A stretch of 64,000 nucleotides of DNA from Jaapia argillacea MUCL 33604 (Eukaryota; Basidiomycota; Agaricomycetes; Jaapiales; Jaapiaceae), in assembly GCA_000697665.1 (NCBI GenBank), contig KL197713.1, positions 301,323-365,322 on the forward strand, written 5' to 3'. Positions 48,580 to 60,821 of the stretch are shown here, one piece after another (within the stretch, counting starts at the first letter, position 1; each line of letters begins with the position of its first letter). Under the pieces are notes generated by a model. It worked only from the letters and a program-made list of their open reading frames with translations. It searched no databases and had not been told where the DNA came from. A program made the position numbers and the translations under genes.

Positions 48580-51500
48580 CTATGTACGGAGTGGATCAGG
48601 GTTGAACTGCATCGGATTGTAGACGAAGTTCGAGTAGACGGTTTCTTCAAAGGCAGTAGAATCGAAGGGGGGATATTCCCATGATGCCACTGTCTGCATC
48701 GGCTCAGCAGGTTGGTCACCAAATGGATTGTTGTACTGCACGAAATTTTGGAGGCTGAAATCTGTGATCCACGGATAATCCGAACCGAGGATTTCGTCGG
48801 GGGGAGTCGACACATAATCCATGGCTGGCAGCTGATTGCTGAACGATTCGGGCCAAGAGTGTGTATAAGGAGGAGTTTGTTGACGGTCTGCGACGTACTG
48901 TGGCACAAACTCGTTGGTTGGTGAGCCGTCGGCACCATTTTGTTCGGGTGGGAAGGTGGGGCAATGTTTGGCGAGTAGCGTGGATAGGAAACGAGAGTAA
49001 AGGGCTGGCGTATGTCTTCCATCCAATGCGACTTGCTCAGATCCCAGGATTTCGATTAATTGACTGACAAGAGCGACAATGTCACTCTGCTGGTTGGTAT
49101 CGATCAGATGAAGGAGGCTGGGACGCATAAGCTGTTTAGGTTAAACAGTGAGCCAAACAGTGACAACACCGATCGAGATGATACAAACGTTGAGAAGGAA
49201 AGCAGCTGCGAAAGCGACGTATAAGAAGTGGGCCTGCAGTCGTTCTAGGTTAGCGCGGGACAAACATCATTGGGAGGATACCTACAGCCATCGAATAGCG
49301 GAGATAAGGGGTGCGGAATAAGGATTCAGTCATGATTTTGATGACCGTTTTTGCAACTTCGACGCACTGGGGATTATGTCAGGGATGGAGATGGATTCCG
49401 AAGGTGGATGTCTTACGCGTGTGACGATGGGGTGCTCGCGTGAAAGTGTCTCCGAAGCATATTGGAAACCGAGAGACAATACTACCAGTCGCGAGTACGC
49501 AGCTATCCTGTGAGACAACGACGGTTGATGACCCGGTTCCCAAATATCAAGTAGCGACACCTACAGCCGAGTGGTATTCCCTCGGTAACGACATATTTCA
49601 TCTTCGCACGGAGGGATCGTAAGCATCGAAAGGATCGATCGAAGAATTTTGGTGCTACCTCGGTTGCTCTCATGGTCCCGGTACCGCCGGACCCATGCAT
49701 CAATCATTTCCTCCAGTTCTCCGTCAAACCTTGTTGCGACAGCGATAATGTCGAGCCCCTGTGATCACAATTAGCAGAGAATAGAAGTAGTCTGGGATAC
49801 ATACATTTTTGATTCTTTGTGAGAGGTCGCTATGACCGACGATGGAGCGAAATTTTGCCATGAGCAAGAGGATATCGACATATCCGCATAGATGGATGTC
49901 ATAGAGGAGGTTCAAAGGACTCTCCTTATACCAACTATTTCGAGATTGGCAAGCAATAAAGTCGTCTGTGAGGTTCACCATTGGTGGCTTTCCATATTGG
50001 GTTGCGTGCGAGGCATCGACACAGAAGCAGTTAAGCCAAGTTCTTGTGCGGTTGAGACGCTCGCGCTCGGCGATAGTGGGTGGTGGAGGTTGGTTTAGGT
50101 CCAATTCCATCGCAAGTCTATGTTCAAAAACATTGAGAATGCAATGGAGGAAGCGGTAATGAGGGCCGGTACCGTATGGCGAGGCCGATGAGTCGCCAGC
50201 TCGTGTCCTGGTCCCACTTCTTTTTTGGATTAGGGTAGACCGCCATCAACAGATAAGCTTGGCACATGTCCACATCCTTACGCTGATCCACGAGCGCACT
50301 CCCGGCCGCATCTTCCGCAAACTCCATTGCGACATCATGACGATCCCGAGCACCATCGTAGTACCGACACGCAGTAGTACAGACTTCAGGGAACTTCAAT
50401 ATGTCACGACACACTGAGTAACACAACATTCTACTCACTGACTGTGAACAAGAAGGGAGACTCGTTAATGAGTCGCTCGGGGGTGTGGAGGTCAGGGTCT
50501 AGAATTGAGAAGTATGACTGAAGGAGATATGCATTGGCGAAAACTATGAAACGAGGCTATAAAAAAACATACGTTGACTCTGAGAAAAAAACTGGCGACA
50601 TCCTAAGTTATTCAAAAGGTCGGGGTCAAACGGAGTGAACACATACGTCTTGAACAACTCAGATATCTCTTGATGCTGAAATAGGTTACATTCAATGATT
50701 GCTGGAAGGGGTCCGCACACATCTGACAGATGTGGGTAATGAGCAGATTGTAGTATGAATGAGGTGAGACAGACCAGAGGGGCTGTTGAAGAAGGCTAGA
50801 GGGGGGTCACTGCCTACATCCCCAGGGTCTCGCTTAAAACGAAAGTGGTGGTTAAGCGACAGCCGAGATGAGGTCGAGGACGAGTTGTCTGAGACATAGC
50901 CAGAATCTAGAAGGCGGCGTGGACGCGATGGTGAGAACAGGGCACAGCGATAGGTTCTGTCGACTCACTGAGATACTCCGCACAATATCCATCCATCTGC
51001 CGACCATCCTTTGACAGCCGTTGTCGAAACTTCTCATGAAGTTTGGCGGCCTCCAGTAAACCGAGGAGTTCGCTGATGCGATCATCCTGTGACTTTGACT
51101 GCTGTTGCAACTCCTCTTGTGTCCTGCCCAAAAGTTCAGACTAGAGGGGATAACGAAATGGAAGCAACGGACGGTGCTGCCTTTCGCTTCTTCCGTTCGC
51201 GGTCCAAACACTTGTGACCATTGTTTCTGCACCTTTCACAGATACGCTGCCCAGGAATAGGCTCGCATTTCACCTGCGGAACGATCAGGCGGTTATCCAA
51301 CTCCGGGGCGCTTGGACGGTACCTTCAAACTTTTGCAATGAACACACGCCCTGAGAATTGAATCAAGTTAAGTCAAACTTTAAACGCATATCCGACGGCC
51401 TACAATCTCATGCCACCACCCACACCAGATCGGCGTGTCTGCTCGTCCAAATGGTCGCTATCATCACTGTTAACGGCAACTTGCCTCGTGCCCATCTGTT

Positions 51501-51693
51501 GAGATGGGGCAGTTTGGCGACGTTGCTGCGCTACAGAACGCGCCGACAGCGTCCCCATAGCAAAAGCGATTGCTGGGGCACCCGATGGTCGATTAGGAGA
51601 CGGAAACCTAAATGTGAAATCGGAAGCGCTCGGGCCACGCGTAGGATGTAGTTGGGCCGAAAGGAGGGAAGAGCCCGAGTCCGCTGGACCCAT
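48580..51693 (-). CDS. Zn(II)2Cys6 transcription factor with fungal-specific middle homology domain
   Basis: Nuclear DNA-binding regulator; target unknown. The exons I can support start 51693-51404, 51350-51323, 51273-51173, 51123-50969, 50906-50775, 50722-50647, 50591-50573 (19 bases), 50517-50439, 50383-50173 and 50117-49805, all in phase. The zinc cluster has the spacing CX2CX6CX8CX2CX6C (CVHCKSLKVKC, ICERCRNNGHKC) followed by basic RERKKRKAAP and a Gln/Leu coiled coil. The middle homology region shows FQHQEISELFKTFF, SYFSILDPDLHTPERLIN, FTVICTTACRYY, DMCQAYLLMAVYPNPKKKWD and LAMELDLNQPPPP. C-terminal blocks AAYSRLVVLSLGFQYA, ESLFRTPYLRYSMA and ALDGRHTPALYSRFLSTLLA agree with this class. 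Splicing between about 49500 and 49680 is unresolved. It is divergent from the aldolase-like gene. Confidence 0.85.
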
Positions 51694-52976
51694 AATGAAG
51701 GAAGATACCTGAGCTCTTGCGATTATTCCGGACGAGAAGTTACCGTATCAGAACCTATGCTAAATTGGGCGAAGGGTGGGCGCTCTGCGCAGGGCGCTTG
51801 TTGTGCTCGGGCTTTCGGTATAATCCCTGTAAGTGGACGGGCACCCGTATTTCTTGCAGTCGTCAAGGTGCCTCGGGGCAAGTGGTCTTCGTGGAAAGTG
51901 GAAGGATCGAGAATTGGAGATCCTATAGATCTTGTGAGAGTTTTATAAGTCTAAAACACCTGGTGAGATCATTACTGTAATGAAGTCAAGGAAGACAACC
52001 AGATACGAGTCTGGACGACGATCGCCGTGAAGCTTGTCCACCGAACTTGAGGACAAAGAAACGTTCCCACTTACGTGCCTCCCACCCAGAACACACGCGC
52101 CCAACTCCGGTAAACGGTGGCGGTGTTGTATGTTCGCAGCCAAAAGCTACCACTCACGATGTCGATGGATTTGAACAAGAATCCCGAAATTGAATGGCCC
52201 TCCGGTGCCTGAGCGGTGCTCAAGGAGACGTACTGACAGTCGCGGGCATGCAGATGACGCCGGGATCACAAACCAAGATAACCGTAATGCCAGAGTTTGA
52301 TTCTTCGACCATGGTTCGTGACTGACTAAGTATCTGATGAGAAGAAGCTTACAGGATGCGCCGAGGAACGCGGCGTGCAGACTTCCTTGGACGCAAAACT
52401 CCGTGAACGCTCAGCGGCTATGGATGGCTGAAGGCGGCATTCGTGCTGCTCTGGCTGCCGGAAATTCGGAGTCTTTCCTTACATTACACCCACAAACCTT
52501 CAATATAAGCTTCAATCTTCAGCTTCATCCACTACGTGCATCAAACTCGTGGTCAACCTGCTGTTCTCTCGCCGCTCTTTCACCCTTATAATTTCAGACG
52601 ACATCGATGCGGCGAGAAGTACTACATATTTTTTGTGGATTGGAACGGGTTTTGCGCTCCAGTTTGTCGGCATCGCTTGGGCATCGTCACTAAATGTTTA
52701 CAACATTTCTTCTTCGCCGATCGAGTGTCCATTGGCAAATATCACTCAATTCTCAGTGTCAGGGTTGGCAATATGCATCCAAGTTTTAGTTGGAACGAGG
52801 TGAGGCAGAGGGTGAATTAGCGCATGACCTTCTCATTATGATCACCTGAACTCGACGCCCTTCTGATAACTGATTCATTATTAGAAGCCGAAGCCGATAC
52901 CCGGTACATCTAATGTTCATCCGACGAGGGGTCTATATACTTAGACGCTATATTCACCAGATCCCCCATACCGACC
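51694..52976. promoter_or_regulatory. Long divergent region between the transcription factor and the aldolase-like gene
   Basis: About 1.28 kb separating two divergent starts. A TATA-like TCTATATAC lies at about 52931-52940, roughly 40 bases before the aldolase-like ATG. Two overlapping plus-strand frames (52337-52591 and 52549-52803) include a hydrophobic stretch (YFLWIGTGFALQFVGIAWAS) but no recognisable family. I cannot support a gene here. Confidence 0.35.
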
Positions 52977-54223
52977 ATGGCCACTATTACTACTAACGGA
53001 GCGACGCAGACCCATGTTACACCCAAGGCGTTCTATCGAGCTCACTGGCCAACTCCCCCGAAGTTTGAAACCAAGTTAGAGGAGAGAGAATATCTGAAAT
53101 TTCGCCTCGCCCAGGCCTTTCGCATATTTGGTGAGCAACCTTGCTACCTTTGGCAACATCGTCTTATGTGCGGCTTGCTTTAAAGGCAATTTGGGATATG
53201 ACGAGGGTGTCGCTGGACATATCACAGTCCGAGTGTGTGGGAATCATCTATATATCATGCCCTGCTAACCATGTGGACAGGATCCTTTGAACCCCGAGAG
53301 TTTCTGGGTCAACCCCTTTGTACCGGCTCTCCCTTTACCTCCGTTATGGCAGTTGATACTCATCCAGCCCGGATAGGGCGTTCATTTCAAACTGATCAAA
53401 CCCTCAGATCTGTTACTTGTAGACCACACAGGCAAGATCCTGGAGGAGTCCGGACCAATCAGACGCCTGAACACGGCAGCTTTCATGATCCACGTAGGCC
53501 CCATTGATGATTATTTGATTATCCCGACTCTGAGCACTTACGCTGCACTCAAGTCTGCAATTCATGTTGCACGACCTGATGTTATTTGTGCCGCCCATTC
53601 GCACTCCATCTATGGCCGAGCATTCTCCACTCTTGGCAAGGAGCTCGATATAACTACTCAAGATAGCTGTGCCTTCTATAATGTGAGTGTAGAAGACAGC
53701 TCCCTCGATATTGTTGTGACAGATGTGTGGCAACAGGATCATGTGGTCTATCGCCAATTTAGAGGGATCGTATTGGACGAAGTGGAAGGTCAGCATATTG
53801 CCGAAACACTGGGGAGCAAAAAGGTATGTCACTTCGTTTTACAACTCTTCAGCTACATTTCTGAAGTGACGTAACGTGGTTAGGCTGCTATCCTTCAGGT
53901 ACGAAGGTGAAATCTACATGCGACATGCGTGGCTTACTTCCTACCAGAACCATGGTCTCCTCGTCGCGACCCGCTCTGTCGAATCGACCGTATTCTTCTT
54001 CATTTCTCTGGAGAAATGTTGCCGCGTCCAGCTCCTGGCAGATGCAGCGGCTGCAGGAAAAGGCCAAGAAACGGTGAAGATCAGCGCTGAAGAGGCTCAA
54101 GACACCTGGAAAACTGTGGGAAGCGAGCATGCCGGTTGGTTCAGTGCCCTCCCCGAGTTTCAGTTATTGGAAGCCACCGAGGGTATCACTTTCGAGAATT
54201 CTATCTCCGCGAAGAGGGCTTAA
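52977..54223 (+). CDS. Class II aldolase/adducin-family protein
   Basis: Zinc-dependent fold shared by L-fuculose-phosphate and ribulose-phosphate aldolases; many fungal members have unknown substrates. Eight exons (52977-53130, 53186-53232, 53281-53319, 53377-53493, 53554-53682, 53737-53823, 53884-53898, 53948-54223) give 287 residues. Family blocks: EEREYLKFRLAQAFRIFG, GYDEGVAGHITVRDP, PESFWVNPFGVHFKLI, LLVDHTGKILE, NTAAFMIHSAIH, then CAAHSHSIYGRAFSTLG with candidate zinc histidines and LQNHGLLVATRSVE with a third His. Exon 7 is only 15 bases. Introns 53494-53553 and 53683-53736 have no stop and could be read through in frame, but the conserved joins favour removal. Adducin-like actin function is unlikely because the tail domains are absent. 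Confidence 0.88.
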
Positions 54224-56047
54224 GTGTACAGATGTGTGTAATTCGTGACTTCAGTATCAAAACGCTGTTTACGACTGCTCACCTGGTACCTCTGGCTTTT
54301 TTTTACCGAAATAAGCATGTATATCTTCCGACTCGCGTTCCATCGTATCCGTCTGGTGATCTGACTCTCGTGCGTGACCGTAAAGAATTTGATGCTCCAT
54401 GTCTCCTCAGTACCCTGGTTGTGTGTGTGCAAATCTTCATCGATGCATGTTTGTTTGCTAGTCATCCAGGATACTGATCAACGTGTGTCCCTCCTGATGC
54501 CTCTCCTCCGCTGACACCCTCGAAGGATCGTATGAGAGGAGTATCTATCGTTTCACTTTCCATCCCACTCCTATCAATCAACTGCCATGCACGGTACCAA
54601 TCGATTGTTGGGAGTCATCCGTTCACAATCGTCCACGAGCCGATGTGCGAGATGGATTCGATCAATTTTATCCCACCCGCAATGCCCCCCAGATACACGA
54701 CGGATCCATCGTCGTCACTTCAGAATGTCAAGGACAGGTAGTCGACGACGATGCTGACTACCTCCGCTTCTATGGCAGACGCTTCTCCAACGTTTCATCG
54801 CCATCGAGTCGTGTATCGGGCTACTAGCAAGTATCCACCTAACCCTATCTTTGCAAAATCCCGTTAGATGGGGCGGCGTCTTGTTGAATACACGAGATAC
54901 TCAATGTTTCGATCGATGTTGCCCGACCATGCGACAATTCAATCTCGGAACTGGTGTCCTTTAAAACACAAGCGAGAGTTGCGCTAGTGTCCACCATTTC
55001 TGTCAATTCAGATGTCAATGCCATTTCTTTGCATGAAAACGAATTGCCACTGTGGCCTTTAACAAGAGAATCATCCGGTGATCATGGTTCTCATACCACC
55101 ATCAACTGACTGGAATGCACGCCCAAATGACACCACGACAGGTTTTACCCTGGCCTCCGTGCACAGCCTCTGACCAGAATCTTGGTGCAAGTCGATGACC
55201 GGGAAGGGTGCCATTGGAGGCCGACTTTCTGCTTTTAAGTCAAAATTCCCTGGACGGCATCATTACTTTGCAAGATTATCTTCACGGTTGCTCCTGACGA
55301 GGTGTCGAAAGTCCTCCTTGCCGTCAACCCCGACTTGCAATGGAGCCCAGACGAGTCTGAGTGTTAGCTGATGTGCTTTGGCAGGCTCCACCAACGTGGA
55401 AGATTCGCGAGCCGTGAGAAATGGTGAGAGTGAATCCTTTGGAGGGGGAGGGGGGCGGGGGTGACTTAGCAGCAAGCTCCGTGGTTCATCTTTTCCACGA
55501 GCAAAGAAGTGGCAGAAGGGCGGCTTCCCAGTTCTCTCAAGTCCACTGGTCAAGATAAATTGGGGATCCTTCCCATCCACTGAGTATGAGGGACGCCTGA
55601 AGAGAGTGCATTTCGCAGATACGCAGAAGTATCGACGTAAAAACCCACCCGAGAACCAAGAGGTTGAACCAATGTTGCCAAACGTACGATTCTAAGTTGC
55701 ATGAGACACGAGAGCCCAAAAAACTAAAACGTGTGTCCGATGTCCGGGTTTGCAATAAAGGCTGATAGTCAGATAACGACAAAAAACAGATGGAGAGCGT
55801 TATAACTCACATGTACACGGGAATCAATCCCAGAATACACTTTCATGGCGAGCTTCAGAACTTGATGACAATCACGGCGTGACATCTGTCGTGACCATAG
55901 CGTCACAGTGGTTCACGTTTCCGCGCACTCGTTACCGCTCATCGATTCCGTAGGTGCAACGACAATCCCGACGCTTCCTCTTCCCGAAAGAAAGTTCCGC
56001 GCCACGACTTAGATTCGTCGCGTTTGGTATCGCTGTCACGATCAGCC
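54224..56047. other. Gene-poor interval with possible unrecognised minus-strand gene(s)
   Basis: About 1.8 kb without a recognised gene. On the minus strand a frame of 105 codons is open at 55263-55580. It can be joined through ordinary GT-AG introns to upstream exons at about 55782-55737 and below and to an ATG at about 55846 (MKVYSGIDSRVH), giving a protein with a short hydrophobic stretch (WQHWFNLLVLG). Separately, an ATG at 55214 with a 40-base intron (55057-55096) gives a 109-residue frame ending at 54845 (MAPFPVIDLHQDSGQR at the start). Neither resembles a family I know, and both could be chance. The rest near 54224-54844 holds nothing clear; the last 200 bases should be the B56 promoter. 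Confidence 0.25.
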
Positions 56048-58608
56048 ATGAAGAATCTCAAGAAGACTTTCGTCGGTGTCAGCTCTCTTTTTCCCTTCAC
56101 TCCGAATCTGCGCTCATAGTTTCCGCCGCTACAGCTGAATAGAAAGAGCTCCCAGGACTCGACAAGCTCGTCGAAGAACAAGGAGTCTAAGGCCAGTAGT
56201 AGCGCAGCGGCCGCAGCTGCGGCCGCCCCTCCGCCCCCTCCAAAACCTACCCCATCGTCAGCCATTACAAGTCTCAACAACATCACCAGCAACAACATCA
56301 GCAACCATTCAATATCCTCTTTGCACAGTGGTTCTTCTAGTAGGGCCACTCCTGGTATTTCATCGTCCGTAAATGCTGATCGACGGCATGTGTTCAAAGA
56401 TAACCGCTCATCCCCTGCTCCTCCTATCGTGGTCGTCAGTCCAGATATAGACGCGAGTGGTCGTACTGGTTTGCATGGTTCTCCAGATCGACCCCCTTTG
56501 GGTTTGGAATCCATGGGACCAGGCAGCGGAAACACTCCTCCTCGTACTAAGCCCCTGGATCGTCTACGCCCAGGGCCAAAGGACACAATCCCTATCGTTG
56601 GCAAGCCCCCAAGGAAGCAGAGGAGCAGTCGGTTTGTGGTGACGGAGAAAGTTGACATCGAACGGCTACCTCCATTCGTTGGTGAGTTCATTCGCGTGCC
56701 GAGCTGTATGGTCTCCGTTGTCCGTTTGTTAAGCGACTGTGATGTAGAAACGCCACCAAGCGAGCGCCCACAGCTATTCATTAAAAAGATCCACCAATGC
56801 AACGTCTTGTTTGACTTCAACGATGCCAGCTCAGAATTAAAGGGAAAGCAAATCAAAGCCCAAACCTTGCACGAAATGCTGGAGTACATCACTACTCAGC
56901 GAGGAGTCATCACAGAGAATATATACCCCGAGGTAGTCAACATGGTGCGTCTTTCTTAGCTCTCAGCGTGGAGGTGTTGTACAACTCTGTCGATGCAGTT
57001 TGCCACGAACCTCTTCCGATCCATACCCCCACCTGTGAACCCCACGGGCGACGCGTTTGACCCTGAAGAAGACGAACCAGTCCTTGAACTCGCTTGGCCT
57101 CATCTGCAGTTTGTCTACGAATTCTTCTTGCGGTTCGTGGAAAGCCCCGATTTCAATACCAATCTCGCCAAGCGATACATCGACCAATCTTTCGTTTTGA
57201 ACCTCCTGGAACTGTTCGACTCCGAGGATCCCAGAGAACGCGACTTCCTAAAGACCACCCTCCATCGCATCTACGGCAAGTTCCTCAATCTGCGCGCATT
57301 TATTCGACGATCAATCAACAATGTATTTTTCCATTTCATCTACGAGACCGAGCGACACAACGGAATCGCGGAACTCCTTGAAATTCTGGGATCTATCATC
57401 AATGGATTCGCCCTACCTCTCAAGGAGGAGCACAAGACTTTTCTAATCCGTGTGCTGATTCCTTTGCACAAAGTGAAGAGTCTTTCCCTCTACCACCCCC
57501 AACTTGCGTATTGCGTTGTCCAATTCCTCGAAAAGGACTCTGCATTGGCAGAGGAGGTTCTGCTAGGTTTGTTGAAATACTGGCCGAAGGTCAACTCCCC
57601 AAAGGAGGTGATGTTCTTGAATGAGGTGGACGAGATCCTCGACGTGATCGACCCTGCCGAATTCCAAAAGATCATGGTACCTCTCTTCCAACAGATCGCA
57701 CGGTGCATCAATAGCCAGCACTTCCAAGTCGCCGAGCGGGCATTGTCGTATTGGCACAACGAGTATATTGTCAACCTTATGAGTGACAATTTATCGGTCA
57801 TTCTACCTATTGTGTTCCCTGCTCTATATCAAAACTCCAAGTCGCATTGGAACCGGTTAGTCATTACCTTGCGATCTCGTTCATCTCGTTCTTATCATTC
57901 CTACCTCAAGCACAATACACGGAATGGTTTACAATGCTCTCAAATTCTTCATGGAGGTGAATCCCGATCTCTTCGATGAGACCATGCAACACTACAAGCA
58001 ACGAAAATTAGAGTAAGTCTATTCTCCATTGCTTGATTGATGTAACATTGGACGCTCATCGTCGCGTAGCGAACGGCAACATGCAGTTGAGAGGTACGAA
58101 GCATGGAAAAAACTGCGAGAGAGGGCTGTCCAGAATTCCCATGGCAAACTACCGGAAGGATTCATGGAAAATGAGCCCGAGCCCCCGCCACCACCACCTG
58201 CAATTGAGGACTCCGATATTGCCGAGTTGACGATGGAGCTGAATGCGGTGTCGATTGATGGGGAGGTTCCTAGCGAGCTAGATGACAGTGGTATTGAGAG
58301 GGTTCCAATGGCTGATCCTGGGTTGGATGTGCGTGCTTCGCGGCCTCGTTACTTCGTTGAACACAGTTGGTTGATCTTCGGGTTTATCTCACAGCGTCCG
58401 TTCCCAGAAATCGGAACTGATCATCTTCCACTGGGTCAAGGGCCTCATGTGCGCCGAAAGAGTGTCTTGCCAGGTGAGATCACCATGCCCTCCGGTAGGA
58501 CCCATTTACTGAGCGTACCTAGTGGATCCATCGGTTCTCCGGGACCTACAGGCGCATCGAAGTCTTGATGAAGGATCGATGGGTGTTCAAACAGCGTCAC
58601 AAGAGTAA
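56048..58608 (+). CDS. RTS1: PP2A regulatory subunit B56 (RTS1/B' family)
   Basis: Targets protein phosphatase 2A; in yeast RTS1 acts at the centromere, in septins and in mitotic exit control. Eight exons (56048-56071, 56135-56681, 56748-56944, 56999-57855, 57911-58012, 58070-58328, 58395-58473, 58523-58608) give 716 residues. The first about 190 residues are Ser/Ala/Pro-rich and disordered. The B56 HEAT-like domain spans about 195-580: [107 protein letters not shown] and [12 protein letters not shown]. The tail keeps [17 protein letters not shown]. Start choice is less sure: exon 1 is 24 bases with a weak donor (GTCGGT), and a start further inside exon 2 is possible. Confidence 0.93.
56207..56226. 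repeat. 20-base perfect palindrome inside the B56 poly-Ala tract
   Basis: The run GCGGCCGCAGCTGCGGCCGC reads the same on both strands and contains two NotI-type octamers eight plus four bases apart. It encodes alanines in the disordered start of B56, so it may be a by-product of GCN codons rather than a site. Confidence 0.8.
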
Positions 58609-59143
58609 TATTACGATCAGCTATGATTGCGCTTTGCATGTGTCCTACTACCCTATACGCACGCGGCACGACACGACAGTTTGATTTTTTTTCAAGTACT
58701 TTCTTTGACCTCTGCTTGCCCAAGTACAGCCTACTCACTTCGTGCCCCGTTTTTGGAATTGATGTTCTACACTTGTTCATGGTCAACCATTACATAGTGT
58801 ACCGATACTGTACATCCTGCTAACATTTCGCCATTGTTCTTCAAGTTTGTGGAATTTACAATCTAGACGATACACGCTGCCTCCAGGTGCAGGAAACATC
58901 GTGGACCTGGAGAAGGGTTGAGATGATTCTTGGAGCTCTGCGTCGATTCTGTGAACGCTATGGAAGGGTCTGGGACGATGATGCCTGCTTACGTCAGTCA
59001 AAGATTCTACGTCCTTCCAGCACTTTCTGGTTAATCGACTTGTATAAAAGATGTTGGCCATGCCTCGCCATCTTCATAGCTCTGCCGTTTTATTCTTCTT
59101 TCCTATCCAAAAGCCACCCTAGATCACATCGACCTAAATCACA
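58609..59143. promoter_or_regulatory. Intergenic region B56 to HSP70 (HSP70 promoter)
   Basis: These 535 bases contain the B56 3' end and the HSP70 promoter. A clear TATA box (TATAAAA) is at 59043-59049, about 95 bases before the ATG. Heat-shock-type TTC/GAA units lie just upstream. No gene is seen. Confidence 0.6.
59005..59027. promoter_or_regulatory. Step-type heat-shock element
   Basis: TTC triplets start at 59005, 59015 and 59025, exactly 10 bases apart, the pattern called step-type HSE in yeast. It ends 15 bases before the TATA box. A second pair of GAA triplets 10 bases apart (58953 and 58963) lies 40 bases further up. Binding by HSF1 is inferred. Confidence 0.55.
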
Positions 59144-60786
59144 ATGTCGAAAGCTGTCGGAATTGATTTGGGAACCACCTACTCGTAAGTGCCACTCATC
59201 GATTTGAGGAATTCAGGCTGATCGCATTTATTCGACAGATGTGTTGGTGTCTGGCAAAATGATCGTGTTGAGATCATCGCCAACGACCAGGGTAACCGAA
59301 CTACACCCTCGTACGTCGCTTTCACCGAGAGCGAGCGTTTAATCGGCGATGCTGCCAAGAATCAAGTCGCTATGAACCCCCACAATACGTGAGTAGTCGA
59401 GTTCAGCTTCGTTTGAATTGTTCCTGATCATTCATCGCATTTGTACAGTGTCTTCGATGCTAAGCGTTTAATCGGTCGCAAATTCGACGATGCCGAAGTG
59501 CAGGCAGATATGAAACATTTCCCCTTCAAGATCATCAACAAGGGTGGCAAGCCCATCATGCAGGTCGAATACCGTGGCGAGACAAAGGAATTTGTGAGTG
59601 TATATCAACCCTTGGGCTTTTCCAATACTTAATTACCGTGTTTAGTCCCCCGAGGAAATTTCTTCCATGGTCTTATCCAAGATGAGGGAGACTGCTGAGT
59701 CTTACCTTGGCACCCCTGTCAAGGATGCCGTCGTCACAGTTCCCGCCTACTTCAACGATTCGCAACGTCAAGCCACCAAGGACGCCGGAACCATCTCCGG
59801 TATGAATGTCCTCCGTATTATCAACGAGCCCACCGCCGCCGCCATTGCCTACGGTCTTGATAAGAAGACCGTTGGTGAGCGTAACGTCCTCATCTTCGAT
59901 CTTGGAGGAGGAACTTTCGATGTATCCCTTTTGACCATTGAGGAGGGTATCTTCGAGGTGAAGGCCACCGCGGGTGACACCCATTTGGGTGGCGAGGATT
60001 TCGACAACCGACTAGTTAACCACTTCGCCCAGGAGTTCAAGCGCAAGAACAAGAAGGGTGAGTTTAAAGTTTCGTACTAAACAGTTCGTGGATTCTGACT
60101 ATCTTGCTCCAGATTTGTCGTCAAACCCTCGTGCCCTCCGTCGTCTCCGCACTGCTTGCGAGCGTGCCAAGAGAACCCTCTCATCGGCCACCCAGACCTC
60201 CATTGAAATCGACTCCCTTTACGAGGGCATCGACTTTTACACTTCCATCACCCGTGCCCGTTTCGAAGAACTGTGCCAGGACTTGTTCCGCAGCACCATC
60301 GATCCCGTCGAGAAGGTCCTCCGTGACTCCAAGATCGACAAGGCTAACGTTCACGAAATCGTGTTGGTTGGTGGCTCCACTCGTATTCCTCGTATCGTCA
60401 AGCTCGTGTCCGACTTCTTCAACGGCAAGGAGCCCAACAAGAGCATCAACCCTGATGAAGCCGTTGCCTATGGTGCCGCCGTCCAAGCAGCTATCCTCAC
60501 CGGTGACACCTCAGAGAAGACCCAGGACCTTCTCCTTCTCGATGTCGCTCCCTTGTCCCTCGGTATCGAGACCGCCGGTGGTGTCATGACTCCCCTCATC
60601 AAGCGAAACACCACCGTCCCTACGAAGAAATCCGAAATCTTCTCCACCTACTCCGATAACCAACCCGGTGTGCTTATCCAAGTATACGAGGGTGAGCGTG
60701 CTCGCACCAAGGATAACAATCTTCTCGGCAAGTTCGAGCTCTCTGGAATCCCCCCGGCACCCCGTGGTGTTCCTCAGATCGAGGTC

Positions 60787-60821
<35 letters not shown>

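Noticed and set aside
48363-49022. 219-codon minus-strand frame near the 3' end of the transcription factor
   Set aside because: It overlaps, in another frame, the C-terminal exon whose frame reads on from the DGRHTPALYSRFL motif; composition (Ser/Leu/His) is shadow-like.
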